Positions 21,729 to 33,091 of a stretch of 64,000 nucleotides of DNA are shown here, piece by piece. A program made the position numbers and the translations under genes. The stretch is from Tetrapyrgos nigripes (taxonomy: Eukaryota > Basidiomycota > Agaricomycetes > Agaricales > Campanellaceae): positions 1 to 64,000 of the forward strand of contig JAACJM010000355.1 of assembly GCA_013368315.1 (NCBI GenBank), given 5' to 3'. Within the stretch, counting starts at the first letter, position 1, and every line of letters begins with the position of its first letter. The notes beneath the pieces are model-generated. The model made no database searches. It had not been told where the DNA came from and saw nothing but the letters and a program-made list of their open reading frames with translations.

Positions 21729-22300
21729 ATGAGACTCGAATGGTCAGAAGTTGTTTTGGTGTGGACGTCGGAATCAGACAAAGACATGGTTGAAGACTGG
21801 TATTGTCGGAGGGGGGAGTCTATTAAATATGTTCCCGGACAAATAGTATGTAACCGGACAAAGAGACTATTGTTGATGACTGTTCACAATCCGGGGTCTG
21901 GAAGCGCTGCTCTTGTCGACTTGATAATATGGTCTTATAGCTTCCTCAGGTATACATAATTTTTGTATTTACAGACGAGCCATTTTTGATGAGTCGAAAG
22001 CTCGTCTATTCCTAAGTCACTATCAACCCCGTGTTGATCCTGTGGCAAATACAACATCGTTTTCTTTTGAGCCTCTACATTACACTAATGCAGAGGTCCT
22101 AAACCACCACCCTTCAATCGCTCCAATTGCAAGTGGATCAGGCCAGCCTCTTCTTAGTTCTCCTTCCATACCTGTCTTCCCTCCTCAAATCGACTCTCCC
22201 TATGACCCAGGCTCTGACATCCCTCGTCCTCTATGGCTAAACAAACTTCTTCCTCTCTTCTTCATGCAAATGGGTAGTCATTTCCCATTCCTGACAGATA
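21729..22300 (+). pseudogene. Fragment resembling the middle region of a fungal transcription factor
   Basis: The plus-strand frames read VHNPGSGSAALVDLIIWSYS, then RAIFDESKARLFLSHYQPRV, then RPLWLNKLLPLFFMQMGSHF followed by PFL. The last block resembles the start of the fungal-specific transcription-factor region of Zn2Cys6 proteins, but no Cys6 cluster is present and the match is from memory of the family style only. The gap between the first two blocks is a GT...AG stretch of only 25 nt. Near 22,300 the sequence changes abruptly into the second RING-gene copy, so this is a chimera or truncated gene. Confidence 0.35.
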
Positions 22301-22309
22301 TCTGGCGCC

Positions 22310-22944
22310 TATCTGGCCTCGAGAAAGGATGCATCGGTCCCAGTGAGTCGCTCTGAGCTCAAATAACCTTCTTAACCTGATGTACCTCATCCAGACTGTC
22401 AAACCTAGGACTCAAGCACCAGTTGCAAAGGCGTCGCGTTTGACTGCTCAACCTTCTATCGCTGACGTGAACTCGAACTCGAGCAATAATTCGTCTGCCG
22501 TGGTGCGTCTGCTCTTAGTTCAAATCATTCTTTCAATCTGACTCCATCATGATCACGTCTTCAGAAACCTGAAGGCTCTCCCGGCAAGCAATTGACCATA
22601 GCCGAGTTGCAAAACCGAATCGAGGTACTTGAGGTCATGACTCATGAATGACTACAAAATAACCCTCTGTTCAGGAACTCAAAAGAAAATTTGAAAACAT
22701 GCGCCTGCAACAACTCTATCTGCCTCGACTTATGCTGGCAGCCTTGCATGTAAGTCCAAATCGAGCTGCTCCTGTGATATTACCGAATGGTTGGATTCAG
22801 CACCTCGTGTGGACATATTACTTGGGCGATTGCCTCATTGGGCATACCCAGAACCAGATGCTCAAGGACAAAGAGATGTCGAAGACGGCGTTTTTGTGTG
22901 GGCGTAGGGTTGCTCGAGAAGGTTCTACATTAAGTTTTCGATAG
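22310..22944 (+). pseudogene. RING-finger gene, truncated copy 2 (inverted relative to 1.3-2.0 kb)
   Basis: Homologous to 1,430-2,040 in opposite orientation, with all introns conserved in place. This copy keeps the coiled-coil exon in frame (PEGSPGKQLTIAELQNRIE, then ELKRKFENMRLQQL), which copy 1 has lost. It has a deletion of about 16 bases removing YTC of the first RING C-x2-C, and homology ends near 22,880 before the last C-x2-C pair. It also has CAGATG where copy 1 has CAGAATG. Each copy thus preserves what the other lost. Non-functional as a RING protein. Confidence 0.65.
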
Positions 22945-22989
22945 GTAGGGTAAGCGGAGGCGCAGCACTGGGATATATAGGCTTCCCAC

Positions 22990-23285
22990 CGAAATGCGGG
23001 TGGCATACGTCGTCCTCGTCCATCATGTCAGGATGTTTGGCAGAGGTGGTCTTAATGTAACCATCCTTGATAACCTCGAGGATTGCAGCCTCCACCTTGA
23101 TCTTGTAGCTGGCGCAAAGCTTGACCGCGAGCACATCTGCAAGCATGGCTACCGTTGTTTTGACCTCGCCGACAGTGATGTACGGAGTATCCAGGTGCTT
23201 GATAAAAGCAAGGAGAGTAACTGTAGACGTGCACATGTCAGCAATGAAAGAACAAAGAAGTGTGGTCAAGATCCCTTACGAGTCT
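22990..23285 (-). pseudogene. Coiled-coil gene fragment, copy 2 of 3.8-4.1 kb
   Basis: Nearly identical to 3,830-4,092 in the same orientation, covering intron 1 and most of exon 2 (EVKTTVAMLADVLAVKLCAS). Its intron 1 (23,279-23,221, 59 nt) has an intact GTAAGG donor, a CTGAC branch-like site and a CAG acceptor, which identifies the ancestral state of the damaged donor at 4,088. The rest of the gene is missing: sequence changes at about 22,995 and 23,290. Confidence 0.65.
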
Positions 23286-23423
23286 TAGCACTGGCTACAC
23301 CACCGGCTCAGCTGGTACGTTGGGGGCAACGTTCGTCATTTCAAGGGATTTTTTGCGATGGGAGGTTGATGCACGTCTTCGGCTTGCGTTTTCAGTCTCT
23401 CAAATCGAGCTCTGCAAGCCTGG

Positions 23424-24217
23424 TTAGATAAGTGACACAGACAAAACGGGAGAAGGCGTACAACGGGACCTCTTGAACGTTTCTACCTCCTTCTCTTCAC
23501 TACGCTTTTCTCCCCACTGGACTTGAGAGAGCAAAAGCAGGGAGTTCGAGTAACTGAGTATAGAGGGGCCAGGGAGGGAGAACGTAGCAGGAGGTGTGAG
23601 GATGATCGAGGCAGGCAAGGTAGGCGATGAAGGAGGTGTGAGGTTGGGAATAGAAGGGAGAGGTATGAAAGGCGATATGGAGATTGGAGATTCGGCTCTG
23701 GGTGGGGCATCGAGATGGTTGTGAGCACCTTTGTTGAGAACGGCGTCGAAAATAGCGGTGTGAAGACAGAAATTAGCATTATTGAGGATCGCGTATTCGG
23801 TGCCATGAAAGACGAGACCTATACTTTGGACGAAAAATCAGCGGTGCTTAAATGTAGGGTTTGGCAGCAAATTGACGTTGGAAGGTGCATGCGGTAAGCC
23901 ATTGAGGGTGCTATAACCTGCTGCTGCCGAGAACGGACTTGGTGGTGAGAATGTGTCTCCGAATGTGTATGCGAAGTATATAAAGCTCCTGGACTGGATT
24001 GCAGGGATGTTTGTGCGACAAACTGAATACCTCCAGACCTGTCCCAAACAGCAGAGTTGGTGGAGGTTGATGGGGAAAAGACAGATGAAGCGGGGTCATC
24101 CTTCTGGGAATCAGAATGATATTCAGCGTAGGTTATCCATACAAAACACAAGAACGTGCAGCTCTGAACTGTGCTGTGGCCATCATCAAACGACACCCAG
24201 TCGACCAAGGCTTTCAT
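23424..24217 (-). pseudogene. Unknown gene remnant at the outer end of the left arm
   Basis: Protein-like segments on the minus strand include a 132-codon frame starting MKALVDWVSFDDGHSTVQSC. In other frames there are TFGDTFSPPSPFSAAAGYST, LVFHGTEYAILDNANFCLHT and a Pro/Ser-rich stretch SPISISPFIPLPSIPNLTPP. These do not join without unidentified introns or frameshifts. The right arm repeats all of it at 63,395-64,000 with a one-base loss near 63,540 (CCCC to CCC). No family recognised. Confidence 0.35.
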
Positions 24218-24489
24218 GATTTTTTTTTACTTTCATTCCCCTATACAAGACGGCCCCAATGGCATGAGGAACGATGTGTGAGAGGAGAGTGAAAGTAGAA
24301 TGGAGGATAAGGGATTTTTGATGCGTGAGTCTTTTGAGCCTTTCGCTCCGTTTTTTGAAGGTATAGCCGTGGAATAGACGGACTCGGAGCCTTAGTACAG
24401 CTGGAAAAACACCAGTCAGGATATTGTCGCAATGCAAAAACCACAAACACGCACCTTTTTCAGCACGATTCGCCCGATTCGCCCGCAGC

Positions 24490-25502
24490 TCAAGTCAGGG
24501 CTTGGTTAGCGACAAATCTGGATCTAGCACAAAATCTCTTCGCAACAAAGACAGACTTGCCGTCTACAATGTACTTCACAAATTCCCGAAGGCCAAACCT
24601 GAAACTATCTATCGATGGAGCATCAATACCCTGTTTACTCTCAGTCTCACTGGCCAATAACCGCCATACTTGCCATCCACCTTTGATTGCGACATTTGTG
24701 CTCAGTCCACTATCTTCCAAAACCAGGTAAGGAAACAGGATCCGCGGAATACAGATAAGCCCTTCTTTCAACCTCTGATTCTTCGTTCCCCAAAGTCTCA
24801 ATATACCGTGCCAACTTGCATTGACAAACTCTATCATCTCCTTGATGTTGAGAGAGACGTGGTTTAGAACGGTCAAAAGGACATGAAGGAATGAAGGGAT
24901 GTGTCGATGGGGTAGAATTTGAGAAACCTTCCAAGTGTAATGTTATCCTCCAATATGGGAGAGCTCTTGGACTTCAGCAAGGTACAGAGCAGATCCATGA
25001 ATGTGACCTGGTCGATATCGACGGAATTCGAAACATGAGTCTTTTGGAGGAGCCAAGTGTGTACGCCTGTTGTTTGGCAAGACATCATCCCATCGTGGTC
25101 AGGATGGGGAATTGTCTGCGGAGACGAAGAGTCAAAAGGATGTCAAAAGAGCGGTGCTGCCTGCGGAATCGGCAGAAGAAGGGGTCTCTATATTGGGTGG
25201 AAGCAGTGGGGTCATCGAGGATAGCATTGAAGCAAAATCCAACCAGCTTCATCCACACCCCAGACTCCAATGCAAGAGGCGGCGGTCAGAAGACACAGGC
25301 ACTTCAGCGTCTTGACATAGTCTAGCACCATGTGCCACAGGAAAGCACCTTTATGTGTCATCCCGGAGACCAGTGATGGGCGAAGACTTTGGAGGGCCGG
25401 CGAGTTCAAAACACACAGAGAACTAGCCATCGTACGGTACAGAGACAAACCAAGAGACGGGAATGCCCTGTGTTGGTGCTGATGGTATCTGCGTACTTCC
25501 AT
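24490..25502 (-). CDS. Unknown multi-exon locus (left arm)
   Basis: Minus-strand frames include MEVRRYHQHQHRAFPSLGLS with TLKCLCLLTAASC, then CFNAILDDPTASTQYRDPFF, VDIDQVTFMDLLCTLLKSKS and, last, IKEMIEFVNASWHGILRLWG to CARSRFVANQALT at TGA 24,490. The last exon (128 codons) is open here, but in the right arm an extra A (CAAAG for CAAG near 62,943) shifts it. Exon joins are not resolved. The Leu-spaced segments recall F-box-associated regions of agaricomycetes, but this is a weak impression and no F-box motif was found. Confidence 0.4.
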
Positions 25503-25753
25503 GGGATGGCGATGGATGGGATATGGTGACGAAGAAGATAGTTGTGGATGTGGAGCAAGACCCTTGTACTCGGAGTGACAGTGAATGAATCGACGACTAT
25601 GAGGATCGTGAGCTGTGCAGAGGAGAATGAGAAGGTGTAGATTGGGGTTTAATTTGAATGAGAGAGAAAAGTCAAGTACTGTTCAGAAAGCGAGGGAGCA
25701 GACATGTCCTCACGTACTTGATTAGTTGAAGAGACCCCATTACACTTAGGTGC

Positions 25754-26122
25754 TTAGATGACCTGAAACGACATGAGCTGACCGTCTAGGCAAGAGACAT
25801 GATATTGAGACCAGTTTCGCCAGTTGACAAACTCTGGCACACAGGACACCGTTCCACTAGGTCGATTTGGTCGTCTTGTAGCGGAATTGGAAGCGTTTGA
25901 GCAGCAGTGTTGAAGAGCCTCCTCTGATCTCTGAGCGTAGATTGTTGTTGGCAGGGGTCGACCTCTCTTCATCTCGATGTCCAGGAAACGTTGGAAAAAG
26001 GCTAACCACGGCGGAAGTTTATACATCGCTGGAGATAAATGGCCGACAGAAAACACTGAAAAACGATGTTGTTGCGGTGCTGATCGGACTTCTACGTCGG
26101 ACTGCTCCTCCGATAACGTCAT
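25754..26122 (-). CDS. Unknown 122-aa protein (left arm)
   Basis: A single open frame starting MTLSEEQSDVEVRSAPQQHR, with LPPWLAFFQRFLDIEMKRGR in the middle and ending CLDGQLMSFQVI. In the right arm an extra T in the run at about 61,547-61,552 breaks the frame after QQHR. It lies between the unknown locus at 24.5-25.5 kb and the small membrane gene, all on the same strand. No family recognised. Confidence 0.4.
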   Translation of the reverse strand: MTLSEEQSDVEVRSAPQQHRFSVFSVGHLSPAMYKLPPWLAFFQRFLDIEMKRGRPLPTTIYAQRSEEALQHCCSNASNSATRRPNRPSGTVSCVPEFVNWRNWSQYHVSCLDGQLMSFQVI

Positions 26123-26217
26123 TAAAACCCCTAGCCGCGCATTGACACAAAGAAAAATCAGATTTCATAGTAATTTACAAGCAGCCAGGCAACATGAGAC
26201 AGTAATTCAGGCACTTT

Positions 26218-26599
26218 CTATACATCAGGAGCTCTTACAGCAACTCTAACGCAAGTTTGTGGGGTCCTAGGGCGAGCGTTATAATAGATTTTGTATTTAG
26301 CTGCCGTAGCCAGTGCGAAGGTGAACCACAACCAGGCAACGAGAAGTCCACCCGTGAAAGAGATAAGTTCTGGGGCCTTTGATATCAAACGTTCTGCACC
26401 AAGGCTGAAAGAGAAAGTATCAGTGGATGTTATCAAAGGAGGAAGGTCATGAAACACACCAAGTGATAGCTATGAGGTCCTCGCCAATACCCTCAAGATC
26501 CTCAATAGTGACCATCCCTTTGACAAGAGCAACGACACCGATGACTTCGAGAGGGAGACAGATGGTGAGTCGAATAATTATAAAGAGGGAGCCTTTCAT
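26218..26599 (-). CDS. Small membrane protein, two exons, 108 aa
   Basis: Exons 26,599-26,460 and 26,404-26,218 flank a 55-nt intron (GTGTGT...TTTCAG) and give 109 codons in phase. The N-terminus MKGSLFIIIRLTICLPLEVI continues to VVALVKGMVTIEDLEGI. The second half contains SFTGGLLVAWLWFTFALATA followed by a basic tail (KYKIYYNARPRTPQT). Two hydrophobic segments suggest two membrane passes or a signal anchor plus one pass. A paralog begins at the left edge of the window (1-116). The right-arm copy has lost one G of a GGG run and is frameshifted, so this is the intact copy. Function unknown. Confidence 0.65.
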
Positions 26600-27074
26600 G
26601 GTGTGCTGAGATGTAAGTATGTCAAAGCAATGAGCCCTACCGTATACGAAAGGTGAAACAATGAGTGAATAAATTTGAAGGCAAACGAAGGGACCTCACC
26701 TTAGTGAAAGTTGAAGGAAGGGTATCCTGGAAGTAAGCGTCCTACTTTCTGCTTTTATAGTCCTCGAACAAAGAAAATGATGGTAAACATAATCGTTATC
26801 TAATCTCTTTACCACAGCGTTGCCAGTCAAAACCCTCAGTAGAAACCGCTCTTAATTCTCCATATTCATACAACAAAACTACAAACTTGAGTAAGATATG
26901 GTGATGTACACCTGAGGTGCCAACGGAATGCAATAAGGTTGGAGGTCTAGCGAGAAATGATCAGGCTATGATACAGGCCGATCTCGTCAGAATATACCTC
27001 TTCCTCCAGTATAGCGTTGATCAGCCTCTATCCATTAGTTCTGCTTCTCGGTCTGCTCGCCTAGCCTCTGCAAC

Positions 27075-28156
27075 TCAAACTGCCATCCTCCAGTAATGAT
27101 GTCTGAACTCAAATGTCCCGTCTGCTCGTCCGTTGTCATCCCGCTCAAGGTCCATGGAATGAGGGATGAGATATTTCGCCAAGCGTCGGAGATCATCAGT
27201 GATGTTATGGTACTCCGACTCTGCAAAGCCTTGATCTCTCAGGACCTTTTCTAGTTTCTCCAACCCATCGCACCAAACCGGAACTACACGGCAGTCAGTT
27301 AGACCGCATTTCCATTCAGGATAAGGAAGGGGGAAAGACGACCCTGAAGACCAGGAGACCAAAACTATGTGCAAACTGGAGGGATTTGAATCAGGACAGT
27401 CGTCCACTGTATGTTGGCTGTTGTACAGGTTCCTCCGAATACGCTCCCAATCTTCGGCAAACACGTCGTAGTATCCTTCAGAATAATCCCAGTCCTCGTC
27501 AAAATTGACGTACAGACACTGGAGGTTACCAAGATTCCTGAGACATAGGTGAGAAAGAATCTCATCGTTTTCCCCAGCTTCTAGGCGCAGATATTTGCAC
27601 GAAGGAAGGAAGGAGGGGGTGAAGAGGTTCTTGATGGGATATAGAGGGTCGCGTGGTTGGTGGTAGTGATATACGGCGAGGTGGACCTCTTCAACGACTT
27701 GCAGAGCACTGGAATGGAGGAGTGCTTTGATGTCAGAAGACATAGGCAATCGAGTCAGGTCAAGATAGGTGATGTGTCGACCAATGGAAGCAGCCACGGT
27801 TTTGAAAGAGATAAAGCTTCCTTCGGTCTTGATGAAACCGTAGGCATAGGTGAGTTTTCGTACATATAGACTGAAGGCCATGGTAAATGATCAGCTTAGC
27901 AACAGGAAAATAGCAAGATAGCGCACCAATTCCTCATCCAATGAGATACAAGATTCAACGCTTCCACATCTCGTGAACTGGCTTGCATATGGAACGCGTC
28001 CATTATCAGTTCAATGAGTTCCGGGGGAAGTACTAGCACCGAGGTCTTCACCATTCTTGTGACTTGTTTCAGAATTGGAATTTGCAACATGCAGACAAGG
28101 ATGGGGCAGATGAACGAGGATGGGAACAGGCATGGTAAGAAATAATCGACGGGCAT
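27075..28156 (-). CDS. F-box-like protein, two exons, up to 341 aa (left arm)
   Basis: Exon 1 (28,156-27,927) contains LVLPPELIELIMDAFHMQAS and EALNLVSHWMRN, an F-box-like helix pair as in agaricomycete F-box proteins. A 56-nt intron (27,926-27,871, GTGCG...TTCAG) joins in phase to exon 2 (27,870-27,075). Exon 2 is Leu-rich (HITYLDLTRLPMSSDIKALL, NLGNLQCLYVNFDEDWDYSE) and ends RHHYWRMAV. F-box proteins dock substrates to SCF ubiquitin ligases; the C-terminal part would bind the substrate. The first ATG adds about 34 hydrophobic residues; starting at MVKTSVLVLP (28,054) gives 307 aa and is the more usual layout. The right-arm copy is also open. Confidence 0.7.
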
Positions 28157-28189
28157 ACTAACTCAGAGGTTGGTGGTGCGCGTCTCACT

Positions 28190-28680
28190 GAAAGTCATTT
28201 CAAACGCACTACACAGCCACATTGACGTCTTCTCCGAAACCATCACTCGTCGCATCCAATGGTACTGTACAGGCGGCCTTGGATCTTTGAGACCTCTGTT
28301 ACACTGCTCAGCAATATATCAAACACTATCAGTGCCTTCCAAGCGGCCTTGGATCATGCTCCTGCTCACAACCCCGCCGATAGGCCTGCTGGAATTCGTC
28401 GAAGGCTGTCGAAGATGACTTCGAGAGGCTGGAAAAGGAACGTGGCAAGAAAGTGGCCGGTCCAAAAAGCTTGTCGATGGAGAACATTAGACCATGCAAG
28501 TTGCAAATGGATGATCGAGATGAGGCAGCCATCTTATGTTCGTGCGTCGAGGCCTCAGTGCTGACGCCTTGCCTGTTCATAGTAAAATCAACTATTGATC
28601 CTTGGTAAGTCCGCACCCCACTCCGCCTCCTCTGCTGCTCATTGGCAACAGTATTTCTGCTTCCCAGTGCAGGATTCACA
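28190..28680. repeat. Dispersed GATCC...GGATG motif region (left arm)
   Basis: Two motif copies (near 28,250-28,285 and 28,336-28,352, the second incomplete) occur in the same spacing as at 12.05/12.13 kb and 34.76/34.84 kb. On the minus strand a 116-codon frame (MNPALGSRNTVANEQQRRRS) runs into the motif. It is open in both arms, but its C-terminal end is motif sequence, so I do not treat it as an established gene. Confidence 0.5.
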
Positions 28681-30214
28681 GCATACCCATCGAGAAGTTG
28701 TTCTCCAAGACATTAATCACGAAATGTACCCTTTATAAGGGCATGTTGCCTTTCTGACCCGTATGTGTGCTGTCCCTTGAGCTGTCAAAATCGTCGGACA
28801 CTGACTGGGAATTCTCAGCAGTGGCTTTCTTTTTTGGTGTACTTGAGGGTGTATCAGGAAAGGACAACGCATTAAGATTTGGGCCACCTTGCAAGTGTTT
28901 ATTACCACCATGCTCGACTCGAGAAATGTAAAAGGCAAGCTGAACACGTGTGCAATCTCCCGTCGCAAAAAAGCCTGTATTAAATTCAATCGTTAATACA
29001 AAGCATCACGGCGGCGTTTTTACAGGGTGTCCCCGATAGTTCGCAGCTCCAGGTATGTCTTGCTGATTTTCTCTTCGTTGTTCCCTTCTCTGATTTGTTC
29101 TTCTCCCAGTCCTTGTCCACCGGACCCATACTCTTGGAAAATTGGTCCTCCTTCCTATCTTTCACATCTACGACAATCTACCACTTGACGTCCCAATCCG
29201 TCCTTGCACATCTCCCAAATCCTTTACCCGCCACTGAACATTGTCTTGCTGTCCATAATAGTGGACTATGGGCTTCCATTGGGCCTAGTTCGTTGCTGAT
29301 GGCGACTTTCGAGCTTTTGCCCAGCCAAGCATTCATCTCAGGTGGATTTCTCTCTTTTCAGCAGCCCATGTTTTAAACAACCCAATCGTCCTACTGGCTA
29401 CATTTACAGCATCTTCAAGACTTTCACCATCATCGTTGGATAGCCTGCCTGATTGACGAATTTTAGGGTCATCGCCAGAATGCAAGCCCGCCATCAGCTA
29501 TTCTTATAGCATTCCATATTTGCAGTACCCACGAGGTCTTCTTCCTCTTGTGAGTCATTCTTGCCACGCCAATCACTCTGTTTACTGACAGGCCGACTAT
29601 TCCGCAATTTCAGATTTCCATCAAACCCTCTTACTCAACGCTTCTTGACCTGTTCGTCGTGCTGTACCACACTCGAGGCTCTTCCCAGGTGCACTCGGCG
29701 GTGAAGGAGAAGGTTGAACGTATTCTGTAGTCGCCTCTCCATCTACCTTTCAGTTTGACCACAGAGTGCCTTAAGTAAGATTGAGCCTAAAGCAGAGCCA
29801 GATACGTCACCCAAACCTCTTCCGGGATAACATGAACGATTCGATTCCTTCATTCTGCTCTAGGCATGCTATCTATATGGTCGAAGCGGTGGAGCCTTGA
29901 GTATGTATCTGAGTCCGCTAGTGTGGTCGAGTCGCTCACAAATACTCTGCAGTTCATAGTACCCCCGATGAAGAACTAAAACAACTGTTTTGGTCGGGGA
30001 AATACTGGCAATTCTTAACGAGACCTCCAAGTATTGTCCTGTGAATTTGACATCGCTGAACGCGGGTCATGAAGGTGCCGCTGTGTGTGCGATGATGCTG
30101 CTTGTTGGAAATGGGGATGCTCAGTGGGAGAGTCAATGAGAGGACGTCGCAATCGAATTTCACTAGGAGCTGTCTACAAATAATCTGAAGATGTACTTTG
30201 TTACTGTACTGTGC
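28681..30214. other. Left-arm stretch with unassigned coding-like frames
   Basis: Minus-strand frames include FFATGDCTRVQLAFYISRVE, with ALSFPDTPSSTPKKKATAEN (28,717-28,989). A related sequence occurs at 23,340-23,420 in a different frame. A plus-strand frame at 29,095-29,376 (MFFSQSLSTGPILLENWSSF) is paralogous to the 2.3-2.5 kb block. The region 29,930-30,200 is the downstream flank of the coiled-coil gene, also found at 4,830-5,080. No complete gene is evident. Confidence 0.35.
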
Positions 30215-30245
30215 TTATCCATTTGTGCCCTTGAACCATTGCCCT

Positions 30246-31900
30246 TCAATTCTGTGCGTAAGGGTTATACTTAGACCAGTTGAATGTCTGAAAGTTAGTC
30301 TTGGTCGTAGCGAGTTCCTTGTAGTCGTAAGGTCGCTTCTTGATGTCAGCGAGGTAATCGGGTTGGAAAAACGATTCTGGAAGACCCTTCGGTGGATCCC
30401 TTTGAACAATCTTCGCATCTGGAAGACGTATCCTTTTGAATCGGTTGGTTTTCCCTGTCTTCGCGAAAATGGCCTCCTCCATTCCGGGCGTTGAGTCCAT
30501 AATTCTGAACAACCCATTGAACGATTCCTTGCGCCAGTTTATGCGAAGGATCATTCTGACCTGCTGATCTATCGCCAGTAGACCGGTTTGCATTTGTCAG
30601 ACACCATCCTCCTCGTCCGACATCCCCGCTGCTTTCAGCATCTGCACAACCTGCAGCGCATAGCTCCAGAACCGTAACGCCTTCTCATTGTTTTTGCTTC
30701 TGCAAAACTTGACCATAGTCGCAGCGACAGGAACGAAGCTTGAACTTCTGTGCTTATGGTCAGAACAAATAGAGCACAAAACATCATGAGAAGACTCACT
30801 TCGTGGCGTATGTTTCACTACTTTGGCCTTCTTGTTGAGGTCTTTGCGGGCGGCATGCAGACGTAGAATAATCTCCTGTTTGGTCTCGCCTGGGTGTGTC
30901 GGGCGAGCTTTCACCACATCACGGGCGATATCCATGAAGCGGAGGTGAATGAGTCTAATCCACTTTTGCAGCTTGCGAAGCCCCCGAGACGACGGTCCTT
31001 CAGCTTTTTGGAGATTTCCATACATTCGGTCGCTATCATCAGAATGAAAGCCTTGTTCCACGGTAGCTTGCCAATCTCCTTCGGAGTGAGAGCTCGCTTG
31101 TCGATGTACGTATTCCTGGGCAGAGGTCCAAACTTGGCTGCGTTTTCATGGAATTTGGCGAGTCGCTCGTCTGAAACTTTCTTGCGTGCCCACGCGTGGT
31201 AGACCTTCTGACAGTGAAGGGCTTCTTGGATCAGCTCTCGGACAAGTCTCTACATCGAAGGGTCAGATAGCGAAACAAGTGAGCAGCATCAGGCTGCTCA
31301 CATTACGGTTGTTGTTCACTTCGTTCTTGGCGTAGTACTGCTTATCAATCTTTCTGCACCACTTTTCCATAATACGATGCTCATTCTTTTCCTCCAAGCC
31401 CCCATCATCTGACAGTCGTTCGTCGGACTCTTCGTCGGACTCTTTGTCGGATTCCATGTCGGACTCTGTCGGATTCCTTGTCGGACTCTTTGTTGGACTT
31501 GTCGTCAGAGTCTTTGTCGGACTGTTCCTTGTCATCATTGACATCAAGGACGAAATGTTAGCAGGATGCAAAGAAGCGTGATGTGTTCTTCTCCGCCTCC
31601 AACTTCACTGGCTTTGAGATCGGTCTGCTGGAAATAAAATGACGACCATGAGGAAAACAGTAGCACAGAGAAAGTGAAAACATCACATACAGCGTTTTCG
31701 TTTTGGACGAACACCTCCTTCTCTGCCTCGAGTGCCTTCTTCTCTGCCTCAAGCTTTTTGACTGAGTCTTCGAGTTTGGTTATTTGACCCCGAAGTGTCT
31801 CAGCTGCCTGTGTACAATATTTACCTTGGTTAGACAGAATGGCACCAGGATGCAAAGGGGCGTACCTTATTTTTCTCCGCCTCCAACTTCGCTAGCTTTC
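30246..31900 (-). pseudogene. Coiled-coil gene copy, internally deleted and with a nonsense codon (left arm)
   Basis: This is the C-terminal part of the gene at 5.1-10.2 kb. The conserved block (RALTPKEIGKLPWNKAF, LPESFFQPDYLADIKKRPYD) is present. The codon after EEDGV is TGA (bases 30,599-30,597) where the 5-kb copy has CGA. Between 31,548 and 31,549 a segment equal to 54,442-56,050 of the right arm (about 1.6 kb: further tandem coiled-coil units, the Gln/Pro linker, the basic patch) is missing, fusing the acidic region directly to a coiled-coil unit. Upstream it runs into an hAT remnant. Non-functional. Confidence 0.85.
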
Positions 31901-31909
31901 TGCCCATAT

Positions 31910-32840
31910 AGGAACCATGAATAATGCGAAAGGCTACCAGCTCAGAGCATAAAATGACGGAGCCAGAGTTGTGCGGGACTAAATATCACTCGTAAACGAG
32001 ATACGGCCAGCTGAGTGCTGGAAGACACAAGAGCAGGACATGAGTGTAGAAAAGAGATTTGAGAAAACAAAAAACATACCTTGATGTGGTCAATTATCGC
32101 ATTATACTTGCATTATATTCAATGTTGAAGTACTGGACAATGAGCCCCCCAAGTTTGGTGCGGTGGAGTATGTCGCTATCCCCTAGGCCAATAGGCCGAC
32201 ACCAATATATAACAACAGGTCATGGAGTTCAGGAGAGTCGACGACTGACAACGACTAGGGTAACAAGTTAGTGCTAAAATCATAGATAGACAATATCAAA
32301 AAACCTTACCTGGTCATCCACAACAATCTACCTGACCAGGCGTTCATAAAAGCCATTAAGAGTGAATGGTAGTCGTTCTTGTGGTGCTCTCGAGCTGGCA
32401 CCACTAACGCTACGTTCCTTCATGAAGGACTCCTAGTGTTTGAGCTTGATGATAACAAGCTGCTGTGAAATATCGAGATGGTGCTTTTTGAGGTGTCGCT
32501 GAATGTTGCTGGCAGAGCCCTCTTGATTCTTCCAGGTAGGTGAGTCCGAACTTCAAAAAGATATGTATTTAGTGCCAAAGACGAAAGAAGAAATAAGCAA
32601 GAAAACGTACATGCACAAATGGCACCCTACAAACGGATACTCAGTTTTACTCGGACGCTTCTCGCCCACCTGGGCCACAGCTGGTAACACCTCTTGCCTC
32701 TCCCTATTCTTCAAACCCTGAGTGAAATACCAAATATGCGTAGCGGCGTCGCTCCTGTCCTGGTCATAGGAACGAGCCTCCCGAAGTAGAGGGTGAAAAG
32801 GAACGGAACCCAGAAGATCCAAGGCCTCTTAAAGAGCACC
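31910..32840 (-). pseudogene. hAT transposase N-terminal remnant with BED-type zinc finger (left arm)
   Basis: Mirror of 53,160-54,080. Minus-strand exons read ATHIWYFTQGLKNRERQEVL, then PFVGCHLC, and after an intron TWKNQEGSASNIQRHLKKHH: the C-x2-C...H-x-H arrangement of a BED finger. Then RLPFTLNGFYERLV, DSPELHDLLLYIG and SAGHISFTSDI follow, the order typical of basidiomycete hAT transposases. A stop follows SFTSDI, and the sequence then switches to the coiled-coil gene. Its 5' end joins the GATCC motif repeat into which the Tc1 element inserted. Confidence 0.75.
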
Positions 32841-32851
32841 GTAGGATACTA

Positions 32852-33065
32852 CAGTGGGTCAAAAAATTGTCCACATGTTTCGCATTTTTGGAAAGATTGC
32901 CAATTTAAGCAATACTGAGTAGAGATATTAAAATGTGGTCAGTGATGGACAGAAAGCCCTTGATAAACGCTACAATATTCTGTCTGTTTTGTCTTATTTG
33001 GCTTAAAACTCATGGAGATATGACTGATTTAAAATGGTATGTCATTTGGACAATTTTTTGACATG
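32852..33065. repeat. Left terminal inverted repeat of the Tc1 element
   Basis: It pairs with 34,265-34,478. The outer motif gtcaaaaaattgtcc (from 32,858) recurs in inverted form as ggacaattttttgac at 33,048-33,062, so each TIR carries a second terminal-like motif at its inner end, facing the other way. Confidence 0.9.
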
Positions 33066-33091
33066 CAAGTGAAAATACAGAAAGTGCTAGC

